A stretch of 64,000 bases of DNA, from contig CAXXFI010000001.1 of assembly GCA_963665155.2 (NCBI GenBank), positions 744,001 to 808,000 on the forward strand, in the 5' to 3' direction. The DNA comes from UBA1141 sp963665155 (GTDB lineage: Bacteria > Chloroflexota > Dehalococcoidia > Lucifugimonadales > UBA3495). This document shows, piece by piece, positions 34,909 through 43,368 of this stretch. The translations under genes and the position numbers were made by a program. Within the stretch, counting starts at the first letter, position 1. Every line of letters begins with the position of its first letter. Under the pieces are notes generated by a model, which saw nothing but the letters and a program-made list of their open reading frames with translations, was not told where the DNA came from and did not search any database.

Positions 34909-36173
34909 ATGAAGGTTTGTTTGTTCATCGGGTGCTTCATGGCGCTGCCTCTGTTATTTGCATATGGTGGACCAACAACTACTGAAGAAAAACCAACACG
35001 TACACATGAACCATCTCACCTGCCGACAGTGCCTTTTTCAACGGTGGCTTCCACAGAATCTCCCTCAAATGAGCTTTCTCCCTCACCGACGGTGCCTTTT
35101 TCAACGGTGGCTTCCACAGAATCTCCCTCAAATCAGCTTTCTCCACCACCGACGGTGCCTTTTTCAACGGTATCTACCGCAGGATCTCCCTCATCGACCG
35201 ACACTGCAGGTCTACATTTCGACGCCGGCTTAGAACTTCAGGAAGACGGGCGGCTGGAAGAGGCCATTTCAGAATTTGACGAAGCGATTAGGCTTTCTCC
35301 GGTGTTTGCAGGAGCCTGCAACGAACGAGGTATTACCTATAGCAAACTTGGCTTTCCAAGCTTAGCGATTTTAGACTATGGTGATGCGATCCGATTTGAC
35401 CCTCAGTTTGCCGAAGCTTTAACCAACCGGGGCAGAGAGTTTTCGGGCTTAGGTCAGTATGACAGAGCGATCCAAGATTTAGACGAGGCGATCCGCGTTG
35501 AACCTGAGTTACCCAGTGCGTTGCTCAACCGAGGAATCGTGTATGGACGTCTAGGACAGCACTCAAATGCTCTGAAAGACTTAGACTCAGCGGTCCAGGT
35601 AGCCCCTCAAGAGCCTCTCGCCTACTACAATCGAGGAATCACCTTCAAGAATCTAGGACAGTTACAGCTAGCTATTTAAGACTTCGACGAAGCAATCCGC
35701 CTTGACCCTCAGCTTACCCCAGCGCTCATTTCCCGCGGCAACGTTTATACGGCCCTCAACCAACATGGAAAAGCCATCGAAGACTACAGTGAGGTGTGAT
35801 CCGCCTCGACGCTGAGCACGCCCCAGCCTATTACAATCGTGGCCTCTCTTACGAGCGTCTAGGACAAGCTCAGCTAGCTATAAATGACTTCGACGATGCG
35901 ATTCGTCTTGATTTTCCGCAAATTGCCAATGCTTTCATGAATCGGGGCGATGCTTACACAGCGCTGCACCAGTACGAGCGAGCTATCGAAGACTTAAACG
36001 AGGCCATTCGCTTGGACCCTGAGTTACAATTTGCCAATGGGATTCGGGCTTTAGCCCACACAATGCTCGGCAACGACACACGAGCCAAAGAGGATGTCGA
36101 CCGAGCCGTGGAGCTAGGATTTGACCGTGATAGGTTGGACGGCCTAATAGACGAAATTCTGAAACAGCGATAG
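34909..36173 (+). pseudogene. TPR lipoprotein with 63-bp repeats, broken by TAA and a frameshift
   Basis: An N-terminal export signal (CLFIGCFMALPLLFAYGG), a Ser/Thr/Pro linker made of three 21-residue repeats, then about eight to nine TPR units of 34 residues (for example AIxDFDEAIRLDP). The frame stops at TAA 35677-35679 (AI-stop-DFDEAI), where a CAA/AAA-type codon is expected. A further shift occurs at 35791-35799 (GAGGTGTGATCC for GAGGCGATCC, two extra bases). The remainder continues in another frame to 36173. It is a second, more damaged relative of the TPR lipoprotein at 2129-3455. Confidence 0.82.
35023..35200 (+). repeat. Three tandem 63-bp repeats encoding a Ser/Thr/Pro linker
   Basis: The phrase GTGCCTTTTTCAACGGTG recurs at exact 63-bp spacing (from 35029, 35092 and 35155), each encoding PTVPFSTVASTESPSN or a variant. 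The first two copies are almost identical and the third diverges. The period is a multiple of three, so copy number can change without loss of frame. Confidence 0.9.
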
Positions 36174-36187
36174 TTGGAAGTCAATAG

Positions 36188-37228
36188 TCAAATAGAATAA
36201 CTATTAATCCCGCAGATTTTGGCCACCAATTCGTACGAATGCACCCGGGGGGCCAGTCCGTGACAGATGGTCACCACGCTCAAGTCTGGGGTCTGGTATA
36301 GCTCGGCAATATCCTCGAGTTTTTCCTTTACCTGCTCGGGAGTGCCGTCGGCGCACAATCGCTGGTATTGCTGCATGAAAGCCCACTCGTTTGGATGGTA
36401 CTTATAAGCCAAGGCGTCTTCCGGGCTTGGCACGCCTTCAGCCCGACCGGTGATGGAGAAAATCCGGGCCAGGTTTCGGCTGGACGCCAGACGCGCCGCT
36501 TCTTCTTCGGTGTCGGCGCAAAGAACTTGAACACCCACGTTAACCTTAGGCTCGGACAAGTATTCGGAGGGCACGAAGTTCTTTTTGTACCGATCGACGA
36601 TGGCCGGTCCTTCCTCAACCCCCAAACCAAAAAAGTGGGCGTAAGCAAAGGGCAGACCCATCTGGGCTGCCATCATGCAACTTTCGTACCTGGAGCCTAG
36701 CAGCCACACTTCCGGCACATCGTCGGGTTTTGGCACGCTGGGCCCTGCCTGAATGGCGGAGAATGGATGCTCCGGCTCCAGATTGCCCCTCAGGTGACCC
36801 AATAAGTCCTCCACCTGCCGAGGGTAATGGGTAATATCGTGGGGGCGGTTGGGGTAGCTCAAGGCTGCCATGGTTACTTGATCGCTACCGGGCGCTCGGC
36901 CGACACCAAGGTCGATCCGGCCGGGAAAAAGGCCAGCAAGCATCCGGAAGTTTTCAGCCACCTTGAAAGAGCTGTAATGGGAAAGCATTATCCCGCCCGA
37001 ACCAACATGTATGGTCTTGGTTCGAGACGCGACCAAACCGATGAGAACCTCGGGGCTTGTGCCTGCGAAGTTCGCAATGCTATGGTGCTCGGCCAGCCAA
37101 TACCGTTTGTAGCCCAAGGATTCGGTGGCTATGGCCAGCTCTATGGTGTCCCGCAAAGCGTCGGCGGCGGTCTCGCCTTGACGCATCGGCGATTGGTCTA
37201 CCACGCTTAGAATTAGTTTTTTGTCCAT
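36188..37228 (-). CDS. LLM-class flavin-dependent oxidoreductase (MsnO8-like)
   Basis: A 346-residue luciferase-like monooxygenase of the bacterial-luciferase alpha type: LSVVDQSPMRQGETAADAL at the start, RYWLAEHHSIANFAGTSPEVLIG, VGSGGIMLSHYSSFKVAENF and RIDLGVGRAPGSD. These features define the MsnO8/YhbW-like branch, usually FMN-dependent. The substrate is unknown. It is convergent with the TPR pseudogene, 14 bp between the ends. Confidence 0.92.
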   Translation of the reverse strand: MDKKLILSVVDQSPMRQGETAADALRDTIELAIATESLGYKRYWLAEHHSIANFAGTSPEVLIGLVASRTKTIHVGSGGIMLSHYSSFKVAENFRMLAGLFPGRIDLGVGRAPGSDQVTMAALSYPNRPHDITHYPRQVEDLLGHLRGNLEPEHPFSAIQAGPSVPKPDDVPEVWLLGSRYESCMMAAQMGLPFAYAHFFGLGVEEGPAIVDRYKKNFVPSEYLSEPKVNVGVQVLCADTEEEAARLASSRNLARIFSITGRAEGVPSPEDALAYKYHPNEWAFMQQYQRLCADGTPEQVKEKLEDIAELYQTPDLSVVTICHGLAPRVHSYELVAKICGINSYSI

Positions 37229-37590
37229 GGTTTTGGCCTCGAAGCTGATGGGGCTGTTGGGTCTATTTTATCGGCATGGATTCGGATTACCGTCGTTGGA
37301 CCGGGTAACCTAAATTCGCGAACTTGAACTTGGGCGTACCGGTTAGGGTAGGCCAAAAATCATGGGCTATTTCCTATTCCCAAGAGTGTCTTGGGGCCGT
37401 AATATATAGAGGCAGACAATTCCGATGTTGGAACCTCTAAGCCAATTCTCGGGGGAGAATTCCTGAAGTTTGTGAATGCCACCGGGTAGTTCTCGGCTCT
37501 GGTTTACTAAGTATACAGGCTACTTAACATAGAAGGCACACCTGGCATTTGATTGCTTCATTCTCAATTACCAACTCTGAAGGCCGGTAA
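37229..37590. other. Divergent intergenic region before pstS
   Basis: About 360 bp between the divergent flavin oxidoreductase and pstS, so it must hold both promoters. I do not recognise a PHO box or other operator with confidence. Confidence 0.45.
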
Positions 37591-38643
37591 TTGGCCGGTA
37601 TGGACTTGTTGGGAGCGGGATTGGGAGAGAAACGCCGTAGAGGCGTCCGCAAACCGGCGATTATATTCCTGGGACTTTTATCTTTAGTCATGACGCTAAC
37701 GGCCTGCGGGATTAGCCTTGGCGGCTCTGAAACCCTGGACATGGACGGCTCAAGTACCGTTTTCCCCATCACCGAGGCTGTGGTGGAGGAGTATGGAAAA
37801 TTTCTAGGTGGGTCCGCTAGGATAACGGTGGGCATTTCCGGCACCGGCGGTGGGTTCCAGAAGTTCTGCAACGGCGAAACGGATATTTCCAGTGCGTCCC
37901 GGCCAATAAAAGCTGTTGAGGTGGAACGTTGCGCCAAGGCGGGTGTGGAATTCATTGAACTCCCCATTGCGGTGGACGGTTTAACGGTGGTAGTAAACTC
38001 CGAAAACGATTTCCTGCAGTGCGTGACCGTTGAAGACCTCCACCTCATGTGGGGTCCTGAATCGGAGGAAATAGTCAATCGGTGGAATCAGGTGCGAGAC
38101 CAATGGCCCGACGAGCCGTTGCTTCTATTCGGCCCCGGCGCGGATTCAGGCACATTCGATTATTTCACCAAGGTGATCAACGGCGAGGCTCAAGCTTCCC
38201 GGGGCGATTTTATCGCCAGCGAGCGGGATGACGTTCTGGTTCAAGGAATTTCCGGAGAGAAGAACAGCTTGGGCTACTTCGGTTTTTCGTTCTTCGAGGA
38301 GAACCAGGATATTTTGCGCGGGGTGGCCATTGACGGTGGATCGGGATGCATTGCCCCCACCCGGGAAACTATCAACAACGATACCTACAATCCCCTCTCT
38401 CGGCCATTGTTTATTTACGTGAGTAAAGAGTCGGCTCAGGATGCCGACGTCGACCAATTCGTGCGTTTTCATCTGGGTGAGGTGAGCCAACAACTGGTCG
38501 CCGAAGTGGGATACGTAGAATATCCGGCTGAAGTATACGATATGATCCTGGCAAGGTTCGAAAATGGCATCACCGGCACCATCTTCGGAGGCAGCGATCC
38601 AAAAGAGGGGTCGGTGGCTGAGGTGCTTTCGTCGAACCAATAG
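37591..38643 (+). CDS. pstS: Phosphate ABC transporter substrate-binding lipoprotein PstS
   Basis: A 350-residue lipoprotein with signal segment FLGLLSLVMTLTAC (lipobox LTAC) that binds phosphate outside the membrane. Phosphate-site motifs are visible: MDGSSTVFPITEAV, ISGTGGGFQKFCNGETDISSASRPIK and GPGADSGTFDYF. The start may be 37591 or the ATG at 37600. It is followed by pstC, pstA and pstB, a complete high-affinity phosphate importer. The 290-bp gap to pstC contains a large palindrome. Confidence 0.94.
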   Translation: MAGMDLLGAGLGEKRRRGVRKPAIIFLGLLSLVMTLTACGISLGGSETLDMDGSSTVFPITEAVVEEYGKFLGGSARITVGISGTGGGFQKFCNGETDISSASRPIKAVEVERCAKAGVEFIELPIAVDGLTVVVNSENDFLQCVTVEDLHLMWGPESEEIVNRWNQVRDQWPDEPLLLFGPGADSGTFDYFTKVINGEAQASRGDFIASERDDVLVQGISGEKNSLGYFGFSFFEENQDILRGVAIDGGSGCIAPTRETINNDTYNPLSRPLFIYVSKESAQDADVDQFVRFHLGEVSQQLVAEVGYVEYPAEVYDMILARFENGITGTIFGGSDPKEGSVAEVLSSNQ

Positions 38644-38711
38644 TCGAATCTGAATTACCGGCATTACTGATCTCTGAGTAGACAACTAAACGTGTTAGCG
38701 ATCCCGATTGC

Positions 38712-38765
38712 GGGGAAATCCCCCTAAATCCCCCTTTGCAAAGGGGGACCGAGGGGGATTTCCCC
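38712..38765. repeat. Nested CCCCCTTT palindrome between pstS and pstC
   Basis: Outer arms GGGGAAATCCCCCT (38712-38725) and AGGGGGATTTCCCC (38752-38765) are perfect complements. Inside lies CCCCCTTTGCAAAGGGGG (38730-38747). It belongs to the same family as 18796-18836 and 20939-20975. Its place inside an operon suggests it could reduce transcription of pstCAB relative to pstS. Confidence 0.8.
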
Positions 38766-38934
38766 GGCAGTACAATCTCAAATTCTGTTTAGGTACCTTT
38801 GCAAGGGTGTGTAGTTAGCTAGCTTGAATCCGGCATCGGCCCAATTATGCTTTAAAAGGCGGTCGGCGAATCGAGACAGTATTTGCAAATGACAATGAAG
38901 GACTTGGCGTGAGGATTGGGGATTAGGGCCGGAC

Positions 38935-39879
38935 ATGGACGAGCAGGCTAACGGTGATGGCCGCCCCCCAATTCTTCGCCCGCGTAACCAGCACATTTGG
39001 CATAGGTTGCCCTCGGAACGCATAATAGCGGTTTTGCTGTTCCTGTGTGCTGGGATTTCGATTTTAACCACAATTGGAATCGTAGCCTTCCTGGTTTGGG
39101 AGGCAGCCCAATTTTTTGGCGCAGTAAATTTCCTGGACTTCATAACGGGGACCAAGTGGACCCCTCTTTTCTCATCGAAGCACTTCGGAGTCCTGGCGCT
39201 GGTGGCGGGCACGGTGCAAACAGCCATCGGCGCAATGATAGTAGCCCTCCCCTTGGGCCTGCTCAGCGCCGTTTTCATGAGCGAATACGCCCCGAACCGG
39301 ATCCGCCGATTGGTCAAGCCAGTGTTGGAAGTGCTGGCCGGAATACCCACCATTGTTTACGGGTTCTTCGCTCTATTGTTCATTACCCCTTTGCTTCGAG
39401 ACGTTTCCGGGGGCATTTCGGTTTTCAACGGACTGAGCGCCTCGATAGTCATGGGCATCATGATTTTGCCAATGGTGTCGTCGTTGAGCGAAGACGCAAT
39501 GCGCGCCGTGCCCCGGTCCCTGCGCGAGGGCGCCTATGCCTTGGGAGCCACCAAGCTGGAAGTAGCGACGAGAGTCGTTATTCCAGCCGCTCTATCGGGC
39601 ATTGTGGCGTCTTTCATTCTGGCCATGTCCCGGGCGATTGGCGAGACGATGATCGTGACCATCGCCGCTGGTCAGAACCCCAACTTTACGCTAAATCCAC
39701 TGGTGCCCATCGAGACAATGACGGCGTTCATTGTTCAGGTCAGCCAAGGGGATTCGCCGACCGGGACTATAGAATTTAAGACCATCTTCGCGGTTGCCTT
39801 AACCTTGTTTGCTTTCACTTTGCTTATGAATCTGCTCAGTCAGTACCTTGTGGGGCGCTTTAGGGAGGTCTACGAGTAA
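38935..39879 (+). CDS. pstC: Phosphate ABC transporter permease PstC
   Basis: A 314-residue inner-membrane permease with six helices after a short cytosolic start. It includes the PstC early region (ILTTIGIVAFLVWEAAQFF) and the EAA loop REGAYALGATKLEVATRVVIPAALSG that docks on PstB. It pairs with PstA; the stop overlaps the pstA ATG (TAATG). Confidence 0.95.
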   Translation: MDEQANGDGRPPILRPRNQHIWHRLPSERIIAVLLFLCAGISILTTIGIVAFLVWEAAQFFGAVNFLDFITGTKWTPLFSSKHFGVLALVAGTVQTAIGAMIVALPLGLLSAVFMSEYAPNRIRRLVKPVLEVLAGIPTIVYGFFALLFITPLLRDVSGGISVFNGLSASIVMGIMILPMVSSLSEDAMRAVPRSLREGAYALGATKLEVATRVVIPAALSGIVASFILAMSRAIGETMIVTIAAGQNPNFTLNPLVPIETMTAFIVQVSQGDSPTGTIEFKTIFAVALTLFAFTLLMNLLSQYLVGRFREVYE

Positions 39880-40757
39880 TGGCGGTAATCGCTCCCACGG
39901 ATTTCAAAAAGAGATTGGACCGCAGAAAGTGGGAAGGGCGGGCATTTTACGTCTTGTGTCTCCTGGCCATAATTGTGGCATTGGGAATGCTGGCCGTTTT
40001 GCTCATTTACATCGGAATGAAGGGCTGGTCTCACGTCAATTGGGGCTTCATCAGCAGTTTCCCATCGCGCCATCCCGACGAAGCGGGAATTAAGAGCGCA
40101 CTTTTAGGCAGCGTATATCTGGTGATCATTGCCGGGCTAGTGTCGTTCGTGCTGGGTGTCGGCGCTGCCGTTTATCTGGAAGAGTACGCTGGCCGAAACC
40201 GATTTGCCCGGATAGCACAGATAAACATCGCGAATCTGGCAGGTGTGCCGTCCATCGTCTACGGCATTCTGGGACTGGAAATATTCGTACGCAGCATGCA
40301 CCTTGGGAAGAGCCTGCTGGCTGGCGGATTTACCCTGGCGCTTCTGATCCTGCCCATAATTATTATTGCGTCCCAGGAGGCGATACGGGCTGTTCCCCCG
40401 TCCATTCGAGAAGGCGGATATGCCCTGGGCGCTTCTCGTTGGCAGACGATCTGGCATTTAGTGTTGCCCCAGGCTTTCTCAGGGATATTAACCGGGGTTA
40501 TCCTCTCCATGAGCCGTGCCATTGGGGAGACCGCCCCTTTGATCGTAATCGGAGCGCTGACTTTCGTACCTTTCACCCCAGACGGGCCATTAAGCCGGTT
40601 TAGCGCGTTGCCGATACAAATATTCAACTGGACGTCCCGGCCCCAAGCGGGTTTTCAAGAGGCGGCCGCTGCTGGAATAATCGTATTGCTGATTTTGCTC
40701 CTGAGCATGAATGCGCTGGCTGTGCTGCTCCGCAGCAAACTGGAAATCCGGTCTTAA
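39879..40757 (+). CDS. pstA: Phosphate ABC transporter permease PstA
   Basis: A 292-residue second permease. Features are EEYAGRNRFARIAQINIANLAGVPS, the EAA loop REGGYALGASRWQTIWHLVLPQAFSG and the helix SRAIGETAPLIVIGALTF, all characteristic of PstA. It is translationally coupled to pstC and sits 9 bp before pstB. Confidence 0.95.
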   Translation: MAVIAPTDFKKRLDRRKWEGRAFYVLCLLAIIVALGMLAVLLIYIGMKGWSHVNWGFISSFPSRHPDEAGIKSALLGSVYLVIIAGLVSFVLGVGAAVYLEEYAGRNRFARIAQINIANLAGVPSIVYGILGLEIFVRSMHLGKSLLAGGFTLALLILPIIIIASQEAIRAVPPSIREGGYALGASRWQTIWHLVLPQAFSGILTGVILSMSRAIGETAPLIVIGALTFVPFTPDGPLSRFSALPIQIFNWTSRPQAGFQEAAAAGIIVLLILLLSMNALAVLLRSKLEIRS

Positions 40758-40766
40758 GGACGGGCA

Positions 40767-41540
40767 TTGGTGCAAGCTGACACTATCCTCCAGACCAAGA
40801 ACTTGAGTGTCTATTACGGTACCAACCGGGTAGTTACCGAAGTCACTTTGGATGTTCTGCGGAACCGGATCACGGCTATTATCGGACCTTCCGGCACGGG
40901 GAAAAGCACTTTGCTCAGGTGCTTCAACCGGATGAACGACCTGATTCCCACCTTTCACCTCTCCGGTGAAGTATTGTTTGAAGGGCGTGATCTCTACGCG
41001 CCGCATGTGGACCCCACCGAAATTCGGTACCAGATAGGTATGGTCTTCCAGAGGCCTAACCCATTCCCCAAGTCTATTTTCGACAATGTGGCCTTCGGCC
41101 CGAGAATCAACGGATATAATGGCAATCTGGCGGATTTGGTGGAAAAATCCCTGCAGCGTGCTGCTTTGTGGGATGAGGTGAAAGACCGGTTAAAGGGCAG
41201 CGCTCTGGCGCTGTCGGGTGGTCAGCAACAGCGGCTATGCATCGCCAGGACCCTGGCTATTGAACCGACCGTGATCTTGATGGACGAGCCTTGCTCTTCC
41301 TTGGACCCCATCGCCACATTGGCCATAGAAGAGTTGATGCGAGAGCTTTCCGAAGACTATTCCATTGTGATAGTGACCCACAACATGCAACAGGCGGCCA
41401 GGGTTTCCAACTACACCGCTTTTCTAATGGCCGAAGCTGATAGGGTGGGCGTGCTCGTCGAGTTTGGCGAAAGTAGACAGATTTTTACCAATCCCCAAGA
41501 CGAACGGACTGAAGCCTACATCACCGGCCGGTTTGGTTAG
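40767..41540 (+). CDS. pstB: Phosphate ABC transporter ATPase PstB
   Basis: A 257-residue ATPase. Walker A is IGPSGTGKSTLLRCFNRMND, the signature loop is LSGGQQQRLCIARTLA, Walker B is VILMDEPCSSLDP, and the H-loop His is in VIVTHNMQQAARVS. The start is TTG at 40767 or GTG at 40770, with AAGGAC upstream. It energises phosphate import. The regulator phoU is not here but 16 kb away at 57596. Confidence 0.95.
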   Translation: MVQADTILQTKNLSVYYGTNRVVTEVTLDVLRNRITAIIGPSGTGKSTLLRCFNRMNDLIPTFHLSGEVLFEGRDLYAPHVDPTEIRYQIGMVFQRPNPFPKSIFDNVAFGPRINGYNGNLADLVEKSLQRAALWDEVKDRLKGSALALSGGQQQRLCIARTLAIEPTVILMDEPCSSLDPIATLAIEELMRELSEDYSIVIVTHNMQQAARVSNYTAFLMAEADRVGVLVEFGESRQIFTNPQDERTEAYITGRFG

Positions 41541-41823
41541 AGAACTGTTGGGTTTCCGGTCTGGAGCCCAATCGTAGGGTTGAAACGATCTCTTACTCGC
41601 CTTTGGCCGGGTGACCGGGATCTGTTTATTGACCTCACGGGTTCCCGGATAGGAAGCCCGCACCGTTTCCCTATAATTGATTTTTCTGTATAATAATTTT
41701 CAGGCACTATTTACTCGAGTCGTAGGCACAAGGCCGAGACCATAGCGTCTATTCTGGAAACATTCGTTTTGCCTCTCGATTGGGGCCATCTTTTTCCGCC
41801 GGGACTGAAGTACTGGAGGGGTC

Positions 41824-42228
41824 ATGCCTGAGAAGTACAAAGACGAAATTGAAGAAATATTGAAAAGGGCTGGAGAGGCGGCTCCTACCCGTCCTGCCGA
41901 CGAGTCCGAGGGTCACCCGGAGAACCGGAGTAAAGTCCGTGACGATGTGGTAAGCCGTCAGGCACCTGCGCCCCGCACCAAGCCCAGTCGGAGCCGACCT
42001 TCAATCACTCCTGGTAAGCTGATGCTATTAGGGGTGATATTGTTGATCGTAGGCATCAAGTTCTGGCCACTAATTTGGGTTGGCCTGGCCACCCTGGCTG
42101 GGGGCTATATGATGTATTTCGTCAGTCCCCGGACGATCACTTATGAAAAGAGATGGCGCGGTAGGTCCGTGGACGAAGACGCTCCATCATCACAGTGGGA
42201 CAGGCTTAAACGCTGGATCAAGAATTAG
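41824..42228 (+). CDS. Hypothetical membrane protein
   Basis: A 134-residue protein I do not recognise. The first 60 residues are charged and Pro-rich, then two hydrophobic helices (LMLLGVILLIVGIKFWPLIW and VGLATLAGGYMMYFV) and a basic tail. GGAGGGG sits five bases before the ATG and a terminator follows, so it is a real single-gene unit. The tail and head are probably cytoplasmic. No function can be assigned. Confidence 0.8.
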   Translation: MPEKYKDEIEEILKRAGEAAPTRPADESEGHPENRSKVRDDVVSRQAPAPRTKPSRSRPSITPGKLMLLGVILLIVGIKFWPLIWVGLATLAGGYMMYFVSPRTITYEKRWRGRSVDEDAPSSQWDRLKRWIKN

Positions 42229-42290
42229 GCTGTCAACCCAAAGAATCGATCGACCGAGTAGTACTTATCCAGGGCCAACGATTAGCTAAT

Positions 42291-42320
42291 AAAATGGGCG
42301 GCAAAATTGCCGCCCATTTT
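42291..42320. terminator. Bidirectional terminator between convergent genes
   Basis: A perfect 12-bp stem (AAAATGGGCGGC with GCCGCCCATTTT) and an AAAATT loop, between the small membrane protein gene and convergent hemD. A-rich and T-rich flanks serve both directions. Confidence 0.9.
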
Positions 42321-42358
42321 GCTGTTAAGAGACTTCAGGACCCGGGAGACCCATTTGG

Positions 42359-43180
42359 TCAGGCTTTTTGGAAATATTCTACCAGTGCTTGTATCAGGTT
42401 TCCCATATGGGGGTGGTCAGGCTCCACATCGACATGGATGCCCGCTTGCTTCATGCGCCGGGTGCAGACCGGTCCCACTGAAGCCACGGCCAGAGCTGGG
42501 CTTGCCAGACATTTCCGGAGTGAGCTTTCCTCGCCGGCTTCGGCTGCGATTTGTAAAAGATTGCCCACTTGGGGCTGGCTGGTAAACGCCAGAGCATCGA
42601 TCTTGTTATCGGCCAGATCGTCTATGAGTTTAAGCACCGGACCCGTATCCTCTGGCAACCCCCAGTTATAGACGGTAAATTCGCTTACCTGAGCGCCCAA
42701 CTTGGTCAAGCCTTGGGTCAATATGTTGTTGGGGGCACCGTAGGCTTGCACTGCTACCCGGCGGCCATCGAGGTCGAACTCCTTCACCGCAACGAGCAGT
42801 TCTTCCGAGGTGTAGGGTTCCGGAGGCATCAAGTCTATGTGGACCTTGTGCTGGCGTAGAATCCGGGCGGGCTTGGGACTACGAGCGAAGATGGTGCGCT
42901 GGTTCAAAGATGCGATGAACTCGTCCTGACGGCCCATTGAAGCTGCTGTTTCCACCAAGGCTTGGGTGCCCACGCCTGTAATGAGCACAACGACTTCGAT
43001 GGTTCCTTGGCAAATGTCGTCGATGAGCTCGTGTAGCTCCGGGCTATCTTTCAAGTAAATTTCTTGGAGGACCGGCGCAGCGTAGGGAACCCCTCCGTGG
43101 CGCTCGATGAGAGAACCCATCTCCGAACGCATACGCGCTTCCACGTAGGCAATGACTTTTCCGTTTAATGACGCGGCCAT
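42359..43180 (-). CDS. hemD: Uroporphyrinogen-III synthase
   Basis: A 273-residue HemD-fold protein that cyclises hydroxymethylbilane to uroporphyrinogen III, the precursor of siroheme and heme. Seen: the two-domain pattern with VVLITGVGTQALVETAA in the first half and the Tyr-containing end (VASVGPVCTRRMKQAG, PHMGNLIQALVEYF). It lies downstream of the siroheme-dependent reductase on the same strand, which fits a supply role. Overall similarity in the HemD family is weak, so the call is good but not certain. Confidence 0.82.
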   Translation of the reverse strand: MAASLNGKVIAYVEARMRSEMGSLIERHGGVPYAAPVLQEIYLKDSPELHELIDDICQGTIEVVVLITGVGTQALVETAASMGRQDEFIASLNQRTIFARSPKPARILRQHKVHIDLMPPEPYTSEELLVAVKEFDLDGRRVAVQAYGAPNNILTQGLTKLGAQVSEFTVYNWGLPEDTGPVLKLIDDLADNKIDALAFTSQPQVGNLLQIAAEAGEESSLRKCLASPALAVASVGPVCTRRMKQAGIHVDVEPDHPHMGNLIQALVEYFQKA

Positions 43181-43290
43181 TAATTTATCTGTTTATCCTT
43201 TCGCTGGTATGTAAATAGTGCTCGCCACAGTCAGAATGATGCGGCGATAGAGTAGTTTTTCTGACCTTGTTCTCTGGTTTGGAAACAAGT

Positions 43291-43316
43291 GCGGCGGCAA
43301 TAATAATCGCCGCCGC
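43291..43316. terminator. GC-rich hairpin between the sulfite reductase and hemD
   Basis: GCGGCGG (43291-43297) pairs with CCGCCGC (43310-43316). It lies just after the reductase stop codon (minus-strand sense). No clear T-run follows, so termination may be partial, allowing hemD expression. Confidence 0.45.
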
Positions 43317-43368
43317 TCTTTCCATGACTCGGAAAATTTCACATTGTTTGTCGGAGTGGACCGGGAGG

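Noticed and set aside
35791..35799. TGA after the TPR frame as a second selenocysteine codon
   Set aside because: The TGA is created by a two-base insertion that shifts the frame; no Cys is expected there and an upstream TAA also interrupts the gene.
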